Shown here one piece after another: positions 9,676-22,164 of a stretch of DNA of 64,000 nt. Position 1 is the first letter of the stretch. Each line of letters starts with the position of its first letter. The position numbers and the translations under genes were made by a program. The stretch is from Pelagibacterium nitratireducens (lineage in GTDB: Bacteria; Pseudomonadota; Alphaproteobacteria; Rhizobiales; Devosiaceae): positions 2,088,501-2,152,500 of the forward strand of contig NZ_CP146275.1 in assembly GCF_037044555.1 (NCBI RefSeq), written 5' to 3'. The notes under the pieces were generated by a model. That model saw nothing but the letters and a program-made list of their open reading frames with translations, was not told where the DNA came from and made no database searches.

Positions 9676-10302
9676 CTAGAGCCCCAGCATGTCCTTGACG
9701 AGCGGCGCCAGTGCGTCGCCGATTGCGCGTGTGTTGGCCGGGTCGAGATGCACGCCATCAGCCGGATCGGCTTTGGCGACCGTTGCCGCATCGAAGAAAT
9801 GGCAGCCAAGTTCGTCGGCGACACGCTTGTAATGGTGCGCCAGCTGGCGGCTTTCCGCGATCGTCTCACTGAACCTGGGGTCCAGCGGGGGGCTGGCCGG
9901 TTCGATGCAATGGGGTGGTGATATCAGGAGAAGCTGAGCTTGAGGAGCCTCTGCCCTGACGATTTCACCGAGCCGCTTGATGCCGCGCGAAGCGCCCAGG
10001 GCGCTGCCGCAGACAAAGCTTTTCATGTCGTTGGTGCCGAGCATGATGGCGACGGCATCGAGCGGGGCGTGGCTGTGGATCAGCGTCGGCAGGATACGCG
10101 CGCCATTGCGGTCTGCCGTGGTGGTGAAGTCGTCAAAGGCGGTGCTACGACCGCCCAGACCTTCGGCAATAACCCGCGCCTTGCCGCCCAGCCCGACTTC
10201 GAGCCGGGTCGGCCAACGGTCCTCATAGGCGTGGCGCCGGCCCTGTACGACAGCGTCGGAGCCATAGGTGAGGCTGTCGCCATAGGCGAGGATGGTTTTC
10301 AT
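9676..10302 (-). CDS. SGNH/GDSL hydrolase (arylesterase-like)
   Basis: A 208-residue SGNH hydrolase with all four blocks visible: GDSLTYG with nucleophile S10, the glycine block around EGLGGRST, GTND, and the DGVHLD block carrying the catalytic Asp and His. No signal peptide is evident, so it should be cytosolic. The natural substrate is unknown. It sits between pdhC (10 bases away) and lpdA (21 bases away); I recall a hydrolase at this place in rhizobial pdh operons as well, suggesting a conserved but unexplained association. Confidence 0.88.
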   Translation of the reverse strand: MKTILAYGDSLTYGSDAVVQGRRHAYEDRWPTRLEVGLGGKARVIAEGLGGRSTAFDDFTTTADRNGARILPTLIHSHAPLDAVAIMLGTNDMKSFVCGSALGASRGIKRLGEIVRAEAPQAQLLLISPPHCIEPASPPLDPRFSETIAESRQLAHHYKRVADELGCHFFDAATVAKADPADGVHLDPANTRAIGDALAPLVKDMLGL

Positions 10303-10312
10303 CAGGGGCGCC

Positions 10313-11683
10313 TCAAGCCAGCATCATCACGGGCGTTTCGATCAGCTTCTTGAACGCGGCCAGAACTTCTGCCCCGAGGGCTCCATCGACCGAGCGGTGA
10401 TCGCATGAAAGCGTCACGGTCATGAAGCTGCCGGTCTTGATCTGACCCTTTTCCGCATAGACCCGCTCTTCGCCCGCACCGACGGCGAGGATGGTGCCGT
10501 GCGGCGGATTGATGACGGCGCCGAAATGCTTGATGCCGTACATGCCCAGATTGGAGACCGCCGATGCGCCACCCTGATATTCATGGGGAGCGAGCTTTTT
10601 CGACCGCGCCCGTGTGGCCAGATCCTTGACCTCTTCGGAAATCTGGCGAAGGCTCTTGGTGTCGCAGGATTTGACGACCGGGGTGAACAGCCCGCCAGGC
10701 ACGGCGACCGCCACGGCGACATCCGAGCGGTGATGATAGAGGATCGAATCTCCGGCCCATGTGGCGTTGGCTTTTGGCACCTGCTGAAGCGCAATGGCCC
10801 AGGCCTTCATGATGAAATCATTGACCGAAAGCTTGTAGCCGGGTTTGCCGTCCTTGTCTTTGGGAGCGGCCGCGTTGATTTCCTCGCGCGCTTTCATCAG
10901 CGCGTCGATATTGCAATCGAGCGTAAGATAGAAATGCGGCACGGTCTGCTTGGATTCGGTCAGGCGGGCGGCAACGGTCTTGCGCATGCCGTCATTGGGC
11001 ACGATGTCGTAGGTGCCCTCCTCGTACATGGCCAGAACCTGGTTCTTGCCCAGACCGGCAGCCAGTGGCGCACCGGTGGCGGGGGCCGTGCCCGGCTTTG
11101 TCGAAACGCCGTCCTTTTTGGCCTTTTCGATATCGGCCTTGATCACGCGCCCTCTGGGGCCCGAGCCGGAAACGGCGGCAAGATCGATCCCGGCGTCCTT
11201 GGCGAGACGCCGCGCCAGTGGCGAGGCGAACACGCGCTTGCCGTCAGACTTGGGCGCGGGAAGCGGCTCGGGAGCTGGCTTGGCATCGGAGCTCGAAGAC
11301 GGCGCCTTGGGCGTGTCTTTCGACTTTTCCTCTGCCTTGGGTTCCTCGGCATCAGCCTTGGGTTCGTCCTTAGGGGCTTCGGTCTTCGGCGCTTCGGTCG
11401 TGGGGGCGGGCGCGGCCTCGTCGATGTCGGAGGCGCTCTCGCCCTCTTCGAGCAGGACGGCAATCACGGCGTTGACCTTGACGTTCTCGCTGCCTTCGGA
11501 GACCAGAATCTTGCCGATGGTGCCTTCGTCGACGGCTTCCACTTCCATGGTCGCCTTGTCGGTTTCGATCTCGGCGATCACGTCGCCCGAAGAAACGCTA
11601 TCGCCTTCCTTGACGTGCCACTTGGCCAGAGTGCCCTCTTCCATGGTGGGCGACAGGGCGGGCATCGTGATGTTGATAGGCAT
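10313..11683 (-). CDS. pdhC: Pyruvate dehydrogenase E2, dihydrolipoyl acetyltransferase
   Basis: Core E2 subunit that transfers acetyl groups from lipoate to CoA. The 456-residue protein has one lipoyl domain with K43 in [10 protein letters not shown], a linker rich in Ala, Pro, Glu and Lys (about 80-150), a peripheral-subunit-binding domain ([16 protein letters not shown]), and the catalytic domain ending with [12 protein letters not shown], where His and Asp are catalytic. The start is ATG at 11683; the longer open frame upstream reads as arginine-rich noise overlapping pdhB. The operon is pdhA-pdhB-pdhC-hydrolase-lpdA. Confidence 0.97.
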   Translation of the reverse strand: MPINITMPALSPTMEEGTLAKWHVKEGDSVSSGDVIAEIETDKATMEVEAVDEGTIGKILVSEGSENVKVNAVIAVLLEEGESASDIDEAAPAPTTEAPKTEAPKDEPKADAEEPKAEEKSKDTPKAPSSSSDAKPAPEPLPAPKSDGKRVFASPLARRLAKDAGIDLAAVSGSGPRGRVIKADIEKAKKDGVSTKPGTAPATGAPLAAGLGKNQVLAMYEEGTYDIVPNDGMRKTVAARLTESKQTVPHFYLTLDCNIDALMKAREEINAAAPKDKDGKPGYKLSVNDFIMKAWAIALQQVPKANATWAGDSILYHHRSDVAVAVAVPGGLFTPVVKSCDTKSLRQISEEVKDLATRARSKKLAPHEYQGGASAVSNLGMYGIKHFGAVINPPHGTILAVGAGEERVYAEKGQIKTGSFMTVTLSCDHRSVDGALGAEVLAAFKKLIETPVMMLA

Positions 11684-11697
11684 CGCAAGAGCCTCCC

Positions 11698-13104
11698 TTA
11701 GCTGCGGTAGGTGACGGCGTTGACCGCGGCGATGACCTCGTCGACGCTGGGCAGGGCCAGCTTTTCGAGGTTGGCGGCGTAGGGCATGGGCACGTCCTTG
11801 CCGGTCACCCGGGTGACCGGTGCGTCGAGGTAATCGAAGGCGCGTTCCATGAGGCGGGCCGAGATTTCCGAGCCGATACCGCCCTGCGGCCAACCTTCCT
11901 CGACGGTAACGATGCGACCGGTCTTTTTCACCGATTCAATCACCGTATCGATATCGAGCGGACGCAGGGTGCGCAGGTCGATCAGTTCGACATCGACGCC
12001 GGCGGCAACCAGCTTTTCGGTGGCCTGGGTGGCGTAGCGCATGCCCATGGAGAAGGACACGATGGTCACGTCCGTGCCTTCACGCGCGATGCGCGCCTTG
12101 CCGATCGGCAGAACGAAATCGTCCATCTTGGGCACTTCGCCGGTGGTGCCATAAAGAAGTTCGTTTTCGAGGAAGACGACCGGATTGGGCGACCGGATCG
12201 CGGCCTTGAGCAGCCCTTTGGCGTCGGCCGCGGTATAGGGCGCAATAACGGTCAGGCCGGGAACGTGGCTGTACCAGGCCGAATAATCCTGGCTGTGCTG
12301 GGCACCGACGCGCGAAGCAACACCGTTGGGGCCACGGAACACCATGGGCGCGGTCACCTGCCCCCCCGACATGTAGAGCTGCTTGGCGGCGGAATTGATG
12401 ATCTGGTCGATGGCCTGCATGCCAAAGTTCCACGTCATGAACTCGACGATGGGCTTGAGGCCCGCAAACGCCGCGCCCACGCCCAGACCGGCAAAGCCAT
12501 GCTCGGTGATCGGGGTATCGATAACCCGCTCGGCGCCGAATTCTTGCAGCAGGCCCTGGGTGACCTTATAGGCGCCCTGATATTCGGCCACTTCCTCGCC
12601 CATGACAAAGACGTCCTTGTCGGCGCGCATTTCCTCGGCCATGGCGTCGCGCAGAGCTTCACGAACCGTTATGGTCACCATCTCGACATCGTCGGGGATA
12701 TCGGGATCGTCCTGCGGTTTGAACTGCGGCGCGGCGGGCGCGTCCTTGGCCTTTGTCGTGGGCTCGGATTTTTCGGCCGCTTCGGTACCGGGGCCGGGCT
12801 TTTCGGATTCCTTTGGCTCGTCGGAGCCAATTTCGGGCGTCGCGACATCGTCGGCGCTCTCACCCTCGCCCAACAACGCGGCGATCGGGGTGTTGACCTT
12901 GACGCCTTCGGTGCCCTCGGCGACGAAAATCTTGCCGATCACGCCTTCATCGACGGCCTCGACTTCCATGGTGGCCTTGTCGGTCTCGATCTCGGCCAGG
13001 ACATCGCCGGGGCCGACCTTGTCACCTTCCTTGACGATCCACTTGGCAAGAGTGCCCTCTTCCATGGTGGGCGAGAGCGCGGGCATAAGAATATCGGTTG
13101 GCAT
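11698..13104 (-). CDS. pdhB: Pyruvate dehydrogenase E1 beta with N-terminal lipoyl domain
   Basis: Beta subunit of the thiamine-dependent E1. At 468 residues it is longer than a plain E1 beta (about 330), because residues 1-80 form a lipoyl domain with K43 in [11 protein letters not shown] Pro/Glu/Lys linker (about 85-135) leads to the E1 beta part (from about 138) with [32 protein letters not shown] and [14 protein letters not shown]. Such lipoylated E1 beta subunits are known from rhizobia and Zymomonas. The lipoyl region is nearly the same as that of the adjacent pdhC. It follows pdhA by 24 bases. Confidence 0.97.
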   Translation of the reverse strand: MPTDILMPALSPTMEEGTLAKWIVKEGDKVGPGDVLAEIETDKATMEVEAVDEGVIGKIFVAEGTEGVKVNTPIAALLGEGESADDVATPEIGSDEPKESEKPGPGTEAAEKSEPTTKAKDAPAAPQFKPQDDPDIPDDVEMVTITVREALRDAMAEEMRADKDVFVMGEEVAEYQGAYKVTQGLLQEFGAERVIDTPITEHGFAGLGVGAAFAGLKPIVEFMTWNFGMQAIDQIINSAAKQLYMSGGQVTAPMVFRGPNGVASRVGAQHSQDYSAWYSHVPGLTVIAPYTAADAKGLLKAAIRSPNPVVFLENELLYGTTGEVPKMDDFVLPIGKARIAREGTDVTIVSFSMGMRYATQATEKLVAAGVDVELIDLRTLRPLDIDTVIESVKKTGRIVTVEEGWPQGGIGSEISARLMERAFDYLDAPVTRVTGKDVPMPYAANLEKLALPSVDEVIAAVNAVTYRS

Positions 13105-13128
13105 ATCGTGAGGTCTCCCTGCCGGCGC

Positions 13129-14136
13129 TTATACGGTGATGTCGGTATAGAGCTCGGACGTGTCGGGCTCGGGATCGTTGGTGGCAAAGTCCGCGGCTTC
13201 CGTGACGATGGCGCGAATATCCTTTTCGATATCCTTGAGTTCGTCCTCGCTGGCAAATTTCTGCTCGAGAATGCGCTTTCTGACCTGCTCGATCGGATCG
13301 CGCTCGGAGCGCATGGTGGTCACTTCGTCTTTGGAGCGGTACTTGGCCGGATCGGACATGGAATGGCCGCGATAGCGATAGGTCAGCATTTCGAGAATAT
13401 AGGGCCCCTTGCCCGACCGGGCGTGTTCGATGGCCCGCTCGGCGGCTTCCCTGACCATGCGCACATCCATGCCGTCGACCTGTTCGCCCTCGATGCCGAA
13501 GGACACACCGCGCTGGGACAGATCGGTGGTCGAGGCGGACCGCTCGACGGAGGTGCCCATGGCGTATTTGTTGTTCTCGATCACATAGACGACCGGCAGC
13601 TTCCAGAGCTTGGCCATGTTGAAGCTCTCATAGACCTGGCCCTGATTGGCCGCACCGTCACCGAAATAGGTGATCGAAACCGATCCATCGCCGCGATATT
13701 TCGAAGCGAAGGCCAGCCCGGTACCAAGCGAAACCTGCGCCCCGACGATGCCGTTGCCGCCATAAAAACGATGTTCGTTGGAGAACATGTGCATCGAGCC
13801 GCCCTTGCCCTTGGACAGCCCGCCCTTGCGGCCGGTCAACTCGGCCATGACGCCTTTGGGGTCGAGCCCCATGACCAGCATGTGCCCGTGGTCACGATAG
13901 CCGGTAATCTGGGCGTCTTCGCCCTTCTTGGACGCCATGGTGATGCCGGTGACGACAGCTTCCTGGCCGATGTAAAGGTGACAGAACCCGCCAATCAGAC
14001 CCATGCCGTACATCTGGCCGGCTTTTTCTTCAAAGCGCCGGACAAGCAGCATTTCGCGGAAAGCGTGGAGTTCCTCTTCCTTTGTGAATTCGGGGGCATT
14101 GGATTTGGCCTTGGCGGCCGTCGCTTTACGCGCCAT
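13129..14136 (-). CDS. pdhA: Pyruvate dehydrogenase E1 alpha
   Basis: Alpha subunit of the thiamine-diphosphate-dependent E1, which decarboxylates pyruvate and acetylates lipoyl groups. The 335-residue protein carries the TPP/Mg motif GDGAANQGQ...ENNKYAMGT, plus FCHLYIGQEAV, YRDHGHMLVMG and YRYRGHSMSDPAKYR near the phosphorylation-loop region. It starts the pdhA-pdhB-pdhC operon; the promoter should lie in the 206-base gap to ftsB, where an 11-bp palindrome also occurs. The N-terminus (ARKATAAKAKSNAPEFTKE) is Ala/Lys-rich, as in related proteins. Confidence 0.97.
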   Translation of the reverse strand: MARKATAAKAKSNAPEFTKEEELHAFREMLLVRRFEEKAGQMYGMGLIGGFCHLYIGQEAVVTGITMASKKGEDAQITGYRDHGHMLVMGLDPKGVMAELTGRKGGLSKGKGGSMHMFSNEHRFYGGNGIVGAQVSLGTGLAFASKYRGDGSVSITYFGDGAANQGQVYESFNMAKLWKLPVVYVIENNKYAMGTSVERSASTTDLSQRGVSFGIEGEQVDGMDVRMVREAAERAIEHARSGKGPYILEMLTYRYRGHSMSDPAKYRSKDEVTTMRSERDPIEQVRKRILEQKFASEDELKDIEKDIRAIVTEAADFATNDPEPDTSELYTDITV

Positions 14137-14307
14137 GCGATATCTCCGGAAAGAACGTCATCGCTGCCGCCACCCTTTTGGAGGCTGGACGGGATGCTGA
14201 ATGCATTGATGCACAATAGACCGAAGGACGCCAGACGCCAAGCGCCGCTGCGAAGCCGAAACAATACGCATATCATTGATTTCATAGCACAAAAGACGAT
14301 AAACATA

Positions 14308-14338
14308 ATTGCGGTTAATTTTAATTCTTAACCGCAAT
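14308..14338 (-). terminator. AT-rich 11-bp hairpin after ftsB
   Basis: ATTGCGGTTAA (14308-14318) and TTAACCGCAAT (14328-14338) form a perfect 11-bp inverted repeat with a 9-base loop, four bases after the ftsB stop. On the minus strand it is followed by TATGTTTA, so it may be a weak terminator for ftsB. An operator role for pdhA cannot be excluded. Confidence 0.45.
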
Positions 14339-14342
14339 CCGA

Positions 14343-14663
14343 TTAACTCGGATCGTCCGGAACGATTATGATGTCGTCGGGATGCACCAGGCCGAGAAGC
14401 GCGCGAGCCCGCTCCGTCAGGATGTCTGGATCGAGCCGCCGCGGGTCAAACAGGGCTATCCGATGCTCATAGGAATCGATCTCGGTTTCGAGAGCCGCCC
14501 TGCGGGCCTCCAGCACCTTGATTTCTTCCAACATTTCGCGCTGGCTGTCGATACCGAACGTTCCGGTGACGACATGGTAGCCCAGATAGCCCTGAAACGC
14601 GAGCAGGCCGGCGGTGATGCCGAGCTTGACCAGGATCGATGGGCGTTTGACGCGGGTGGGCAT
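14343..14663 (-). CDS. ftsB: FtsB/DivIC-family cell-division protein
   Basis: Bitopic inner-membrane septum protein of the FtsQLB type. The 106-residue protein has a short basic cytosolic start, one membrane segment (about residues 11-31), a periplasmic coiled coil (about 40-68: REMLEEIKVLEARRAALETEI) and the family's downstream region DPDILTERARALLGLVHPDDII. It lies between eno and pdhA, the usual place in alphaproteobacteria. It is separated from eno by a terminator, so it probably has its own promoter at about 14664-14750. Confidence 0.88.
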   Translation of the reverse strand: MPTRVKRPSILVKLGITAGLLAFQGYLGYHVVTGTFGIDSQREMLEEIKVLEARRAALETEIDSYEHRIALFDPRRLDPDILTERARALLGLVHPDDIIIVPDDPS

Positions 14664-14755
14664 GAGATCGGACGATACGCAGGAACTGGAAGGCTCCTTA
14701 TCGCACAGCTATGCTTAAGGACTGGTTTCCGGCGCTGCCAATGGCGCGTGATCGC

Positions 14756-14787
14756 ATCGAAAAAGGGGCGCCCGAGGCGCCCCCTGC
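14756..14787 (-). terminator. Rho-independent terminator of eno
   Basis: On the minus strand, about ten bases after the eno stop, GGCGCC and its complement form a GC-rich stem (extended to GGGGCGCC-type pairing) around TCG, followed by TTTTT at about 14760-14764. This is a standard intrinsic terminator. Confidence 0.8.
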
Positions 14788-14797
14788 CCTGTTACTG

Positions 14798-16204
<1,407 letters not shown>

Positions 16205-16219
16205 TTATATTACCTGTGG

Positions 16220-16585
16220 CTAATGCCAGTATGGATCGACCTTGTAATAGGAATAGGCTTCCTGGCGGGCATGAAGCCCGTCATCCTTGGTCAACTCGGT
16301 GATGGTGTCGGCTGGACCTGCTTCAAGCTCGTCGCGGGTGAAGGGCACGACATAGCCCTCCTGGTCCTGATCGTAATCGAGCGTTGCCCAGGGAAGAGCG
16401 TGAAACTTCTCGCCCATTCCAAGGAAACCGCCGAAACCGACAACGGCAAACATTATGGAATTGTCGGTCTTGTCGAGAACGATGTCTTCGACCGTGCCAA
16501 TCTTCTTTCCATCGAGATTATAGACATCGGTGCCAACAGCGCGCGTGGCGCGGATGGCGGTTGTGTGTCCGGATGCAGTAGGCAT
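16220..16585 (-). CDS. PRC-barrel domain protein
   Basis: A 121-residue soluble protein with a PRC-barrel core: VYNLDGKKIGTVEDIVLDK followed by MFAVVGFGGFLGMGEKFHALPW and YVVPFTRDELEAGP. PRC barrels occur in photosynthetic reaction centre H subunits and in many small proteins of unknown role, often linked to stress or RNA metabolism. The ATG at 16585 has a strong GGAGG seven bases upstream, favouring it over a TTG two codons earlier. It is a single-gene unit closed by its own terminator. The specific function is unknown. Confidence 0.85.
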   Translation of the reverse strand: MPTASGHTTAIRATRAVGTDVYNLDGKKIGTVEDIVLDKTDNSIMFAVVGFGGFLGMGEKFHALPWATLDYDQDQEGYVVPFTRDELEAGPADTITELTKDDGLHARQEAYSYYKVDPYWH

Positions 16586-16650
16586 GAGCAACCTCCGTTT
16601 TGGGGTCTTTTGTTATGAGCGTGCACAACGCCCCTGAACGGATCGGGTTC

Positions 16651-16839
16651 CTACTGGTCGTCTTGGGATTGACGTTTGTGAAGATCGAGATGTTTCGCGT
16701 CGCGGCCAGCCTGTTTCTCGGCCGCCTGGCGTTCGGCCTTGCCGCGGCCGAATTTGGCGCGATTGGCATCCGCTGCGCGCTCTTTTTCAGCGCGCAGCTT
16801 GTTCTTGCGGGCCTGACGGAGATTGACGATCTCGGCCAT
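16651..16839 (-). CDS. DUF4169-family small protein
   Basis: A 62-residue, highly charged protein (AEIVNLRQARKNKLRAEKE near the start) predicted to be mostly helical. It matches my recollection of DUF4169, a family of short alphaproteobacterial proteins of unknown function whose hallmark is the N-terminal VNLRQARK. The start ATG at 16839 lies 16 bases after pyrG on the same strand, so it is probably cotranscribed with pyrG. The longer open frame upstream overlaps pyrG and is not coding. Confidence 0.75.
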   Translation of the reverse strand: MAEIVNLRQARKNKLRAEKERAADANRAKFGRGKAERQAAEKQAGRDAKHLDLHKRQSQDDQ

Positions 16840-16855
16840 TACCCGGCTCCCTGCC

Positions 16856-18487
<1,632 letters not shown>

Positions 18488-18540
18488 TTACCTTACATAA
18501 GCCGCGTTCGATTCGAAGCGCGAAAATGATCGCGCCCACA

Positions 18541-18576
18541 CAAAAAAGAAGGGGATGTTTCCATCCCCGTTCTTCG
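18541..18576 (-). terminator. Rho-independent terminator of secG
   Basis: On the minus strand, about 20 bases after secG, GGGGATGG pairs with CATCCCC around AAA (flanking GAAC/GTTC-like bases extend the stem), followed by TTCTTTTTTG. This fits an intrinsic terminator and isolates pyrG. Confidence 0.8.
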
Positions 18577-18594
18577 TACCATATTCCGGCGTCG

Positions 18595-19119
18595 CTAGTT
18601 TGGCGCCGTTTCCTGCGCCGGCGCCTCCTGGGCGGCGGGCTCCTCGGGCATTGTCGACATCATCGACGCGCCGGGATCGACCACTTCGGGTTGCTCGGCA
18701 GCAGGTTCTTCAGCCGCCGGGGCCGCTTCTTCGGGTGCCGCCGGCACGACCAGATCGTCATTGGTCGCGGCGGGCTGCGCGGGAACGGCAAGATCGTCGT
18801 TTTCGGTGCCCATGGCGTCCAGAGCATCCAGCACCGTCGCCGGCGTGCCGTCTGGATTCTGCGCGGCCTGATCGAGGATCGAGGTCGAGCTGCGATCGGT
18901 CTGGCTGATGATGGTGAGGCCAATGGCCGTGACCATGAACAGCGTACCCAGTATGGCAGTGGTCCGGGTAAGAAGATTTGCCGAACCGCGCGAGGACATG
19001 AAATTGCCGCCGCCTCCGCCGCCCATCCCAAGGCCACCGCCTTCGGAGCGCTGGAGCAGGATCACCACGATCATGGCGATCACGATCAACAGATAGGCGA
19101 CAATAAGTACTGTGGCCAT
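18595..19119 (-). CDS. secG: Preprotein translocase subunit SecG with long acidic tail
   Basis: Small membrane subunit of the SecYEG translocon. Residues 1-77 match SecG: membrane segment 3-22, the glycine-rich loop (GGGLGMGGGGGG), RGSANLLTRTTAILGTLFM and a second membrane segment (about 52-72). The remaining roughly 95 residues form an Ala/Pro/Glu-rich acidic tail with repeats of the type DDLxVPA and PEEAAPA. At 174 residues it is longer than E. coli SecG (110); such tails are common but variable in alphaproteobacteria. It lies between tpiA and pyrG, a typical placement. Confidence 0.93.
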   Translation of the reverse strand: MATVLIVAYLLIVIAMIVVILLQRSEGGGLGMGGGGGGNFMSSRGSANLLTRTTAILGTLFMVTAIGLTIISQTDRSSTSILDQAAQNPDGTPATVLDALDAMGTENDDLAVPAQPAATNDDLVVPAAPEEAAPAAEEPAAEQPEVVDPGASMMSTMPEEPAAQEAPAQETAPN

Positions 19120-19364
19120 TTAACGGTTCGTCCTTCAAATGCTCTCGCGCTCAAGCCGGGACATATGGGAAGCGAATCCCGGCAACGCAATATCTCTTAG
19201 ATGCACGTGGTTCGTGTTCGCCCGGGAAGGCTTAACGGCTCAAGCCCTGCCCCGACCGTCCGGCCGGCAAGCAAGGTTCTGCACAGGCATCGCGTTGGCG
19301 GGCGTTCTACACGCAAAGATCGGCATTGGCCAGCCCTCCGGAGCGACAGTTTCCCGTTCACATT

Positions 19365-20120
19365 TCAGGCCGCGACAATGATGGAAAAGAAGTCGTCGGC
19401 GAGAAGGCTCGCGCCGCCGACCAGTGCGCCGTTGACGTTGGGTGTGCGCAGGATTTCTTCGGCGTTGGAAGGCTTTACCGAGCCGCCATAGAGCAGCAGG
19501 GCCGCTTCGCCCGCCTTGCCGAACCGTGCGACCAGGAGCTGGCGCATATGGGCATGCATCTGGGCGATATCGTCAATCGTGGGTGTCCGCCCGGTGCCGA
19601 TGGCCCAGACGGGCTCATAGGCCACGATGATCGGCGTTTCGCCGAAGGTTTCGGGCAGCGAAAACTTGACCTGCTCGCCAACCACCTGATTCGCGGTTCC
19701 TGCCAGGCGCTCGGCCTCTGTCTCACCGACACAAATGATCGGGACAAGTCCGGCGGCAAGTGCGGCCGCAGCCTTTGCCCTGACGGTTTCGCTGGTTTCG
19801 CCATGGTCGGCGCGGCGCTCGGAATGGCCCACGATAACGTGAGAGGCGCCGGCGTCGAGCAGCATGGAGGCGCTGACGTCGCCGGTATGGGCGCCACTCG
19901 GGTTTGCATGACAGTCCTGACCACCGATGCGGAGCGCACTGCCTTGGGCTCTCTGGGATGCACGTTCCAAAAGGGTGGCTGGCGGACAAACGAGAACGTC
20001 ACTGTCGATATTTCCGGCTTCACCGAGAAGGGTCTTGAGCCGGGCGATCTGCTCGAGCGCTGCGCTTGTTCCGTTCATCTTCCAGTTCCCGGCAATCAGT
20101 GGCCGCAATCGCTCCTGCAT
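19365..20120 (-). CDS. tpiA: Triosephosphate isomerase
   Basis: Glycolytic enzyme interconverting dihydroxyacetone phosphate and glyceraldehyde 3-phosphate. The 251-residue protein has catalytic K14 (GNWKMNG), H99 (VGHSERR) and E169 (AYEPVWAIGTG), and the phosphate loop YGGSVKPSNA. The start is ATG at 20120. It diverges from ppiD with 168 bases between. The 245-base gap to secG has no gene that I can support and no clear terminator. tpiA-secG-pyrG is a familiar alphaproteobacterial order. Confidence 0.98.
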   Translation of the reverse strand: MQERLRPLIAGNWKMNGTSAALEQIARLKTLLGEAGNIDSDVLVCPPATLLERASQRAQGSALRIGGQDCHANPSGAHTGDVSASMLLDAGASHVIVGHSERRADHGETSETVRAKAAAALAAGLVPIICVGETEAERLAGTANQVVGEQVKFSLPETFGETPIIVAYEPVWAIGTGRTPTIDDIAQMHAHMRQLLVARFGKAGEAALLLYGGSVKPSNAEEILRTPNVNGALVGGASLLADDFFSIIVAA

Positions 20121-20288
20121 CCGCTACCCCAACAACACCTTGCACGCACACGGAGAATGGCTTAACCGGGCGTCCTGCGTGCGGCTTGCAGGGCCCGATA
20201 CACCCTGTCTATTATGCGCGCGCTTGGAATGCCATAGGGTGAACCTACGACAATAGGCTAGAGTCCGCCCTCAACCGATCGGTACTAA

Positions 20289-22157
20289 ATGCTCGATAAT
20301 CTTCGCAATTTCGGCCGCAGCTGGGTCGCCAAAGTCTTCCTGGGTGTTCTGATCATCGCGGTCGCCGGTTTCGGCATTCCGAGTGTCTTTCTCGACCTCA
20401 ACGCCAATACGGTGGCCCGGGTCGGGGACCAGAACATTTCGGTACGCGATTTCGACCGGGTCTATCGCAGCCAGGTCAACCAGTTCGCCGCGCAGACCGG
20501 TATGGCTCCGAGCGCTCAGCAGGCGGTCAGTTTCGGCATTCCCAATTCCGCCATCGCGCGGCTGGCCAATGACGCATCGATCGAAATCCTGGCCAGCGAT
20601 CTGGGGCTTGGCGCCTCGGATGCCAAGCTGGCGGAACTTGTGCGGCAGGATCCCAACTTTGCCGGCGCGCTGGGCCTGTTTGACGCGAGCGAATTTGTCT
20701 CCATGCTGCGCCAGTCCGGCTACACCGAAACCGAATATCTCAACCTCCAGCGGCGCGCGGCGGCGCGTGAGCAGATCGGAACGATTTTCGCCGGCGCCGA
20801 CGTTCCCCAGGTCGCGCTCGATATTGCGCGATCCTATGACGGCGACCAGCGCACCATCGAATATGTCGAACTCAATCCCGTGCTTTTTTCGGTGACCGAA
20901 GAGCCTAGCGATGAGCAATTGCAGCAATTCTTTACGGAAAACCAGGCCCGGTTCCGCACCGTTGAAACCCGGTCGGTAAGCCTTTTGCCCCTGACAGTCG
21001 ATGCATTGGCGCAAGGCATCGAAGTCACCGAGGAGGAAATTGCCGCCGAGTACGACCGGATTTCCGGGCAATTCATTGCGCCCGAACGCCGGACAATCAG
21101 CCAGTTGGTTCTGCCTGATGCCGAAGCCGCGCAGCCGTTTATCGACGGAGCCGAAAGCGGCGCGAGCTTTGCGAGCGTGGTGTCGGAAGCGGGTTTGCAG
21201 ACGGAGGTCGCCTCGCTCGGCACGCTGGCGGAAAGCCAGATCACCGATGCCAATCTGGCGCAGGCCGCGTTCGGGCTCGAGCAGAACGGATATGTCGTCC
21301 TCGAAGGCAGCAATGGTTATCGCGTCATCTGGGTGAGTGCGATCGAGGACGGCGGACAGCAGCCGCTTGACGTCGTGCGCGATCAGGTCGAGCAGTCGGT
21401 TGCGGCGCGCAAGGCGCAGGATATGCTCTTTGACGTTTACGACGAAATCGAAGAAGCCCGGGCAGCTTTCCAACCGATCTCCGAGGTTGCCGAACAGTAT
21501 GGGCTCGAGATCCACGATCTGGACCTGACAGCGGACGGGGCGCAATTGGCCGATATCGCCACGCTTCCGCAAGGTTCGACCCAGACGATCACGAATGCGG
21601 TGTTTGCCGCCTCGCCCGATGCGCGCGTGACCCCGGCCATCAGCCTCGGTTCGAACCGCACCGTTTTCTTCGAGCTTTCCGAGGTTCAGCCAGCGCGCGA
21701 CCAGACGCTCGACGAGGTGCGGGATGAGGCGATCGCCGCCTGGCAGGATCTGCAGACCGATATGGAAATGACGCGCACTGCAGATGATATCGTGGCCGCA
21801 ATCGATGGCGGCAGCGACATCTTCACGGTCGCCGCCGAACAGGGCCAGATTCCGCAGAGTTCCGCACCTTTTTCGCGCAACAGCGCCGGTGCTGCGGTCG
21901 ACCCCGACGTGGCTCAGGCGGCGTTCCAGGGCGGTGAGGGGTATGCCGATTACGTCTCGACACAGGACGGCGATGTCGTTGTATTCCAGGTGACCGATGT
22001 GACGCCGGCCGCGGAGGATGCTCCGTCCCAGGTTGCCGAGGCCCTGGAAGTGGATTTCCCCGATCTGATCTTTGCCAATTTTGTCGAAGGACTGCGATCC
22101 GACGTTGGGATCAGGATCAATGAGGAAGCCCTCAATCGCGTGATCGGGCTCGAATAG
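20289..22157 (+). CDS. ppiD: PpiD-like membrane-anchored periplasmic folding factor (SurA N-domain)
   Basis: Inner-membrane-anchored chaperone with a parvulin-like fold facing the periplasm, acting on exported proteins. The 622-residue protein has a short cytosolic start, a membrane anchor (about 13-35), a SurA-like chaperone domain (ARVGDQNISVRDFDRVYRS onward), a middle PPIase-like domain (about 260-370) and a C-terminal helical region. Many alphaproteobacterial PpiD proteins have a degenerate rotamase, so enzyme activity is not assured. The ribosome-binding site before ATG 20289 is weak. It leads the unit ppiD-trpE-trpG; trpE starts 7 bases later. Confidence 0.9.
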   Translation: MLDNLRNFGRSWVAKVFLGVLIIAVAGFGIPSVFLDLNANTVARVGDQNISVRDFDRVYRSQVNQFAAQTGMAPSAQQAVSFGIPNSAIARLANDASIEILASDLGLGASDAKLAELVRQDPNFAGALGLFDASEFVSMLRQSGYTETEYLNLQRRAAAREQIGTIFAGADVPQVALDIARSYDGDQRTIEYVELNPVLFSVTEEPSDEQLQQFFTENQARFRTVETRSVSLLPLTVDALAQGIEVTEEEIAAEYDRISGQFIAPERRTISQLVLPDAEAAQPFIDGAESGASFASVVSEAGLQTEVASLGTLAESQITDANLAQAAFGLEQNGYVVLEGSNGYRVIWVSAIEDGGQQPLDVVRDQVEQSVAARKAQDMLFDVYDEIEEARAAFQPISEVAEQYGLEIHDLDLTADGAQLADIATLPQGSTQTITNAVFAASPDARVTPAISLGSNRTVFFELSEVQPARDQTLDEVRDEAIAAWQDLQTDMEMTRTADDIVAAIDGGSDIFTVAAEQGQIPQSSAPFSRNSAGAAVDPDVAQAAFQGGEGYADYVSTQDGDVVVFQVTDVTPAAEDAPSQVAEALEVDFPDLIFANFVEGLRSDVGIRINEEALNRVIGLE

Positions 22158-22164
22158 GTTGGCC

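Noticed and set aside
12265..14331. A 688-residue plus-strand open frame across pdhB and pdhA
   Set aside because: It is antisense to two genes with complete catalytic motifs and is a by-product of high-GC codon bias; its translation is Gly/His/Asp-rich with no domain.
14308..14338. CtrA box (TTAA-N7-TTAA) near ftsB and pdhA
   Set aside because: The two TTAA elements in the palindrome are separated by 9 bases, not 7.
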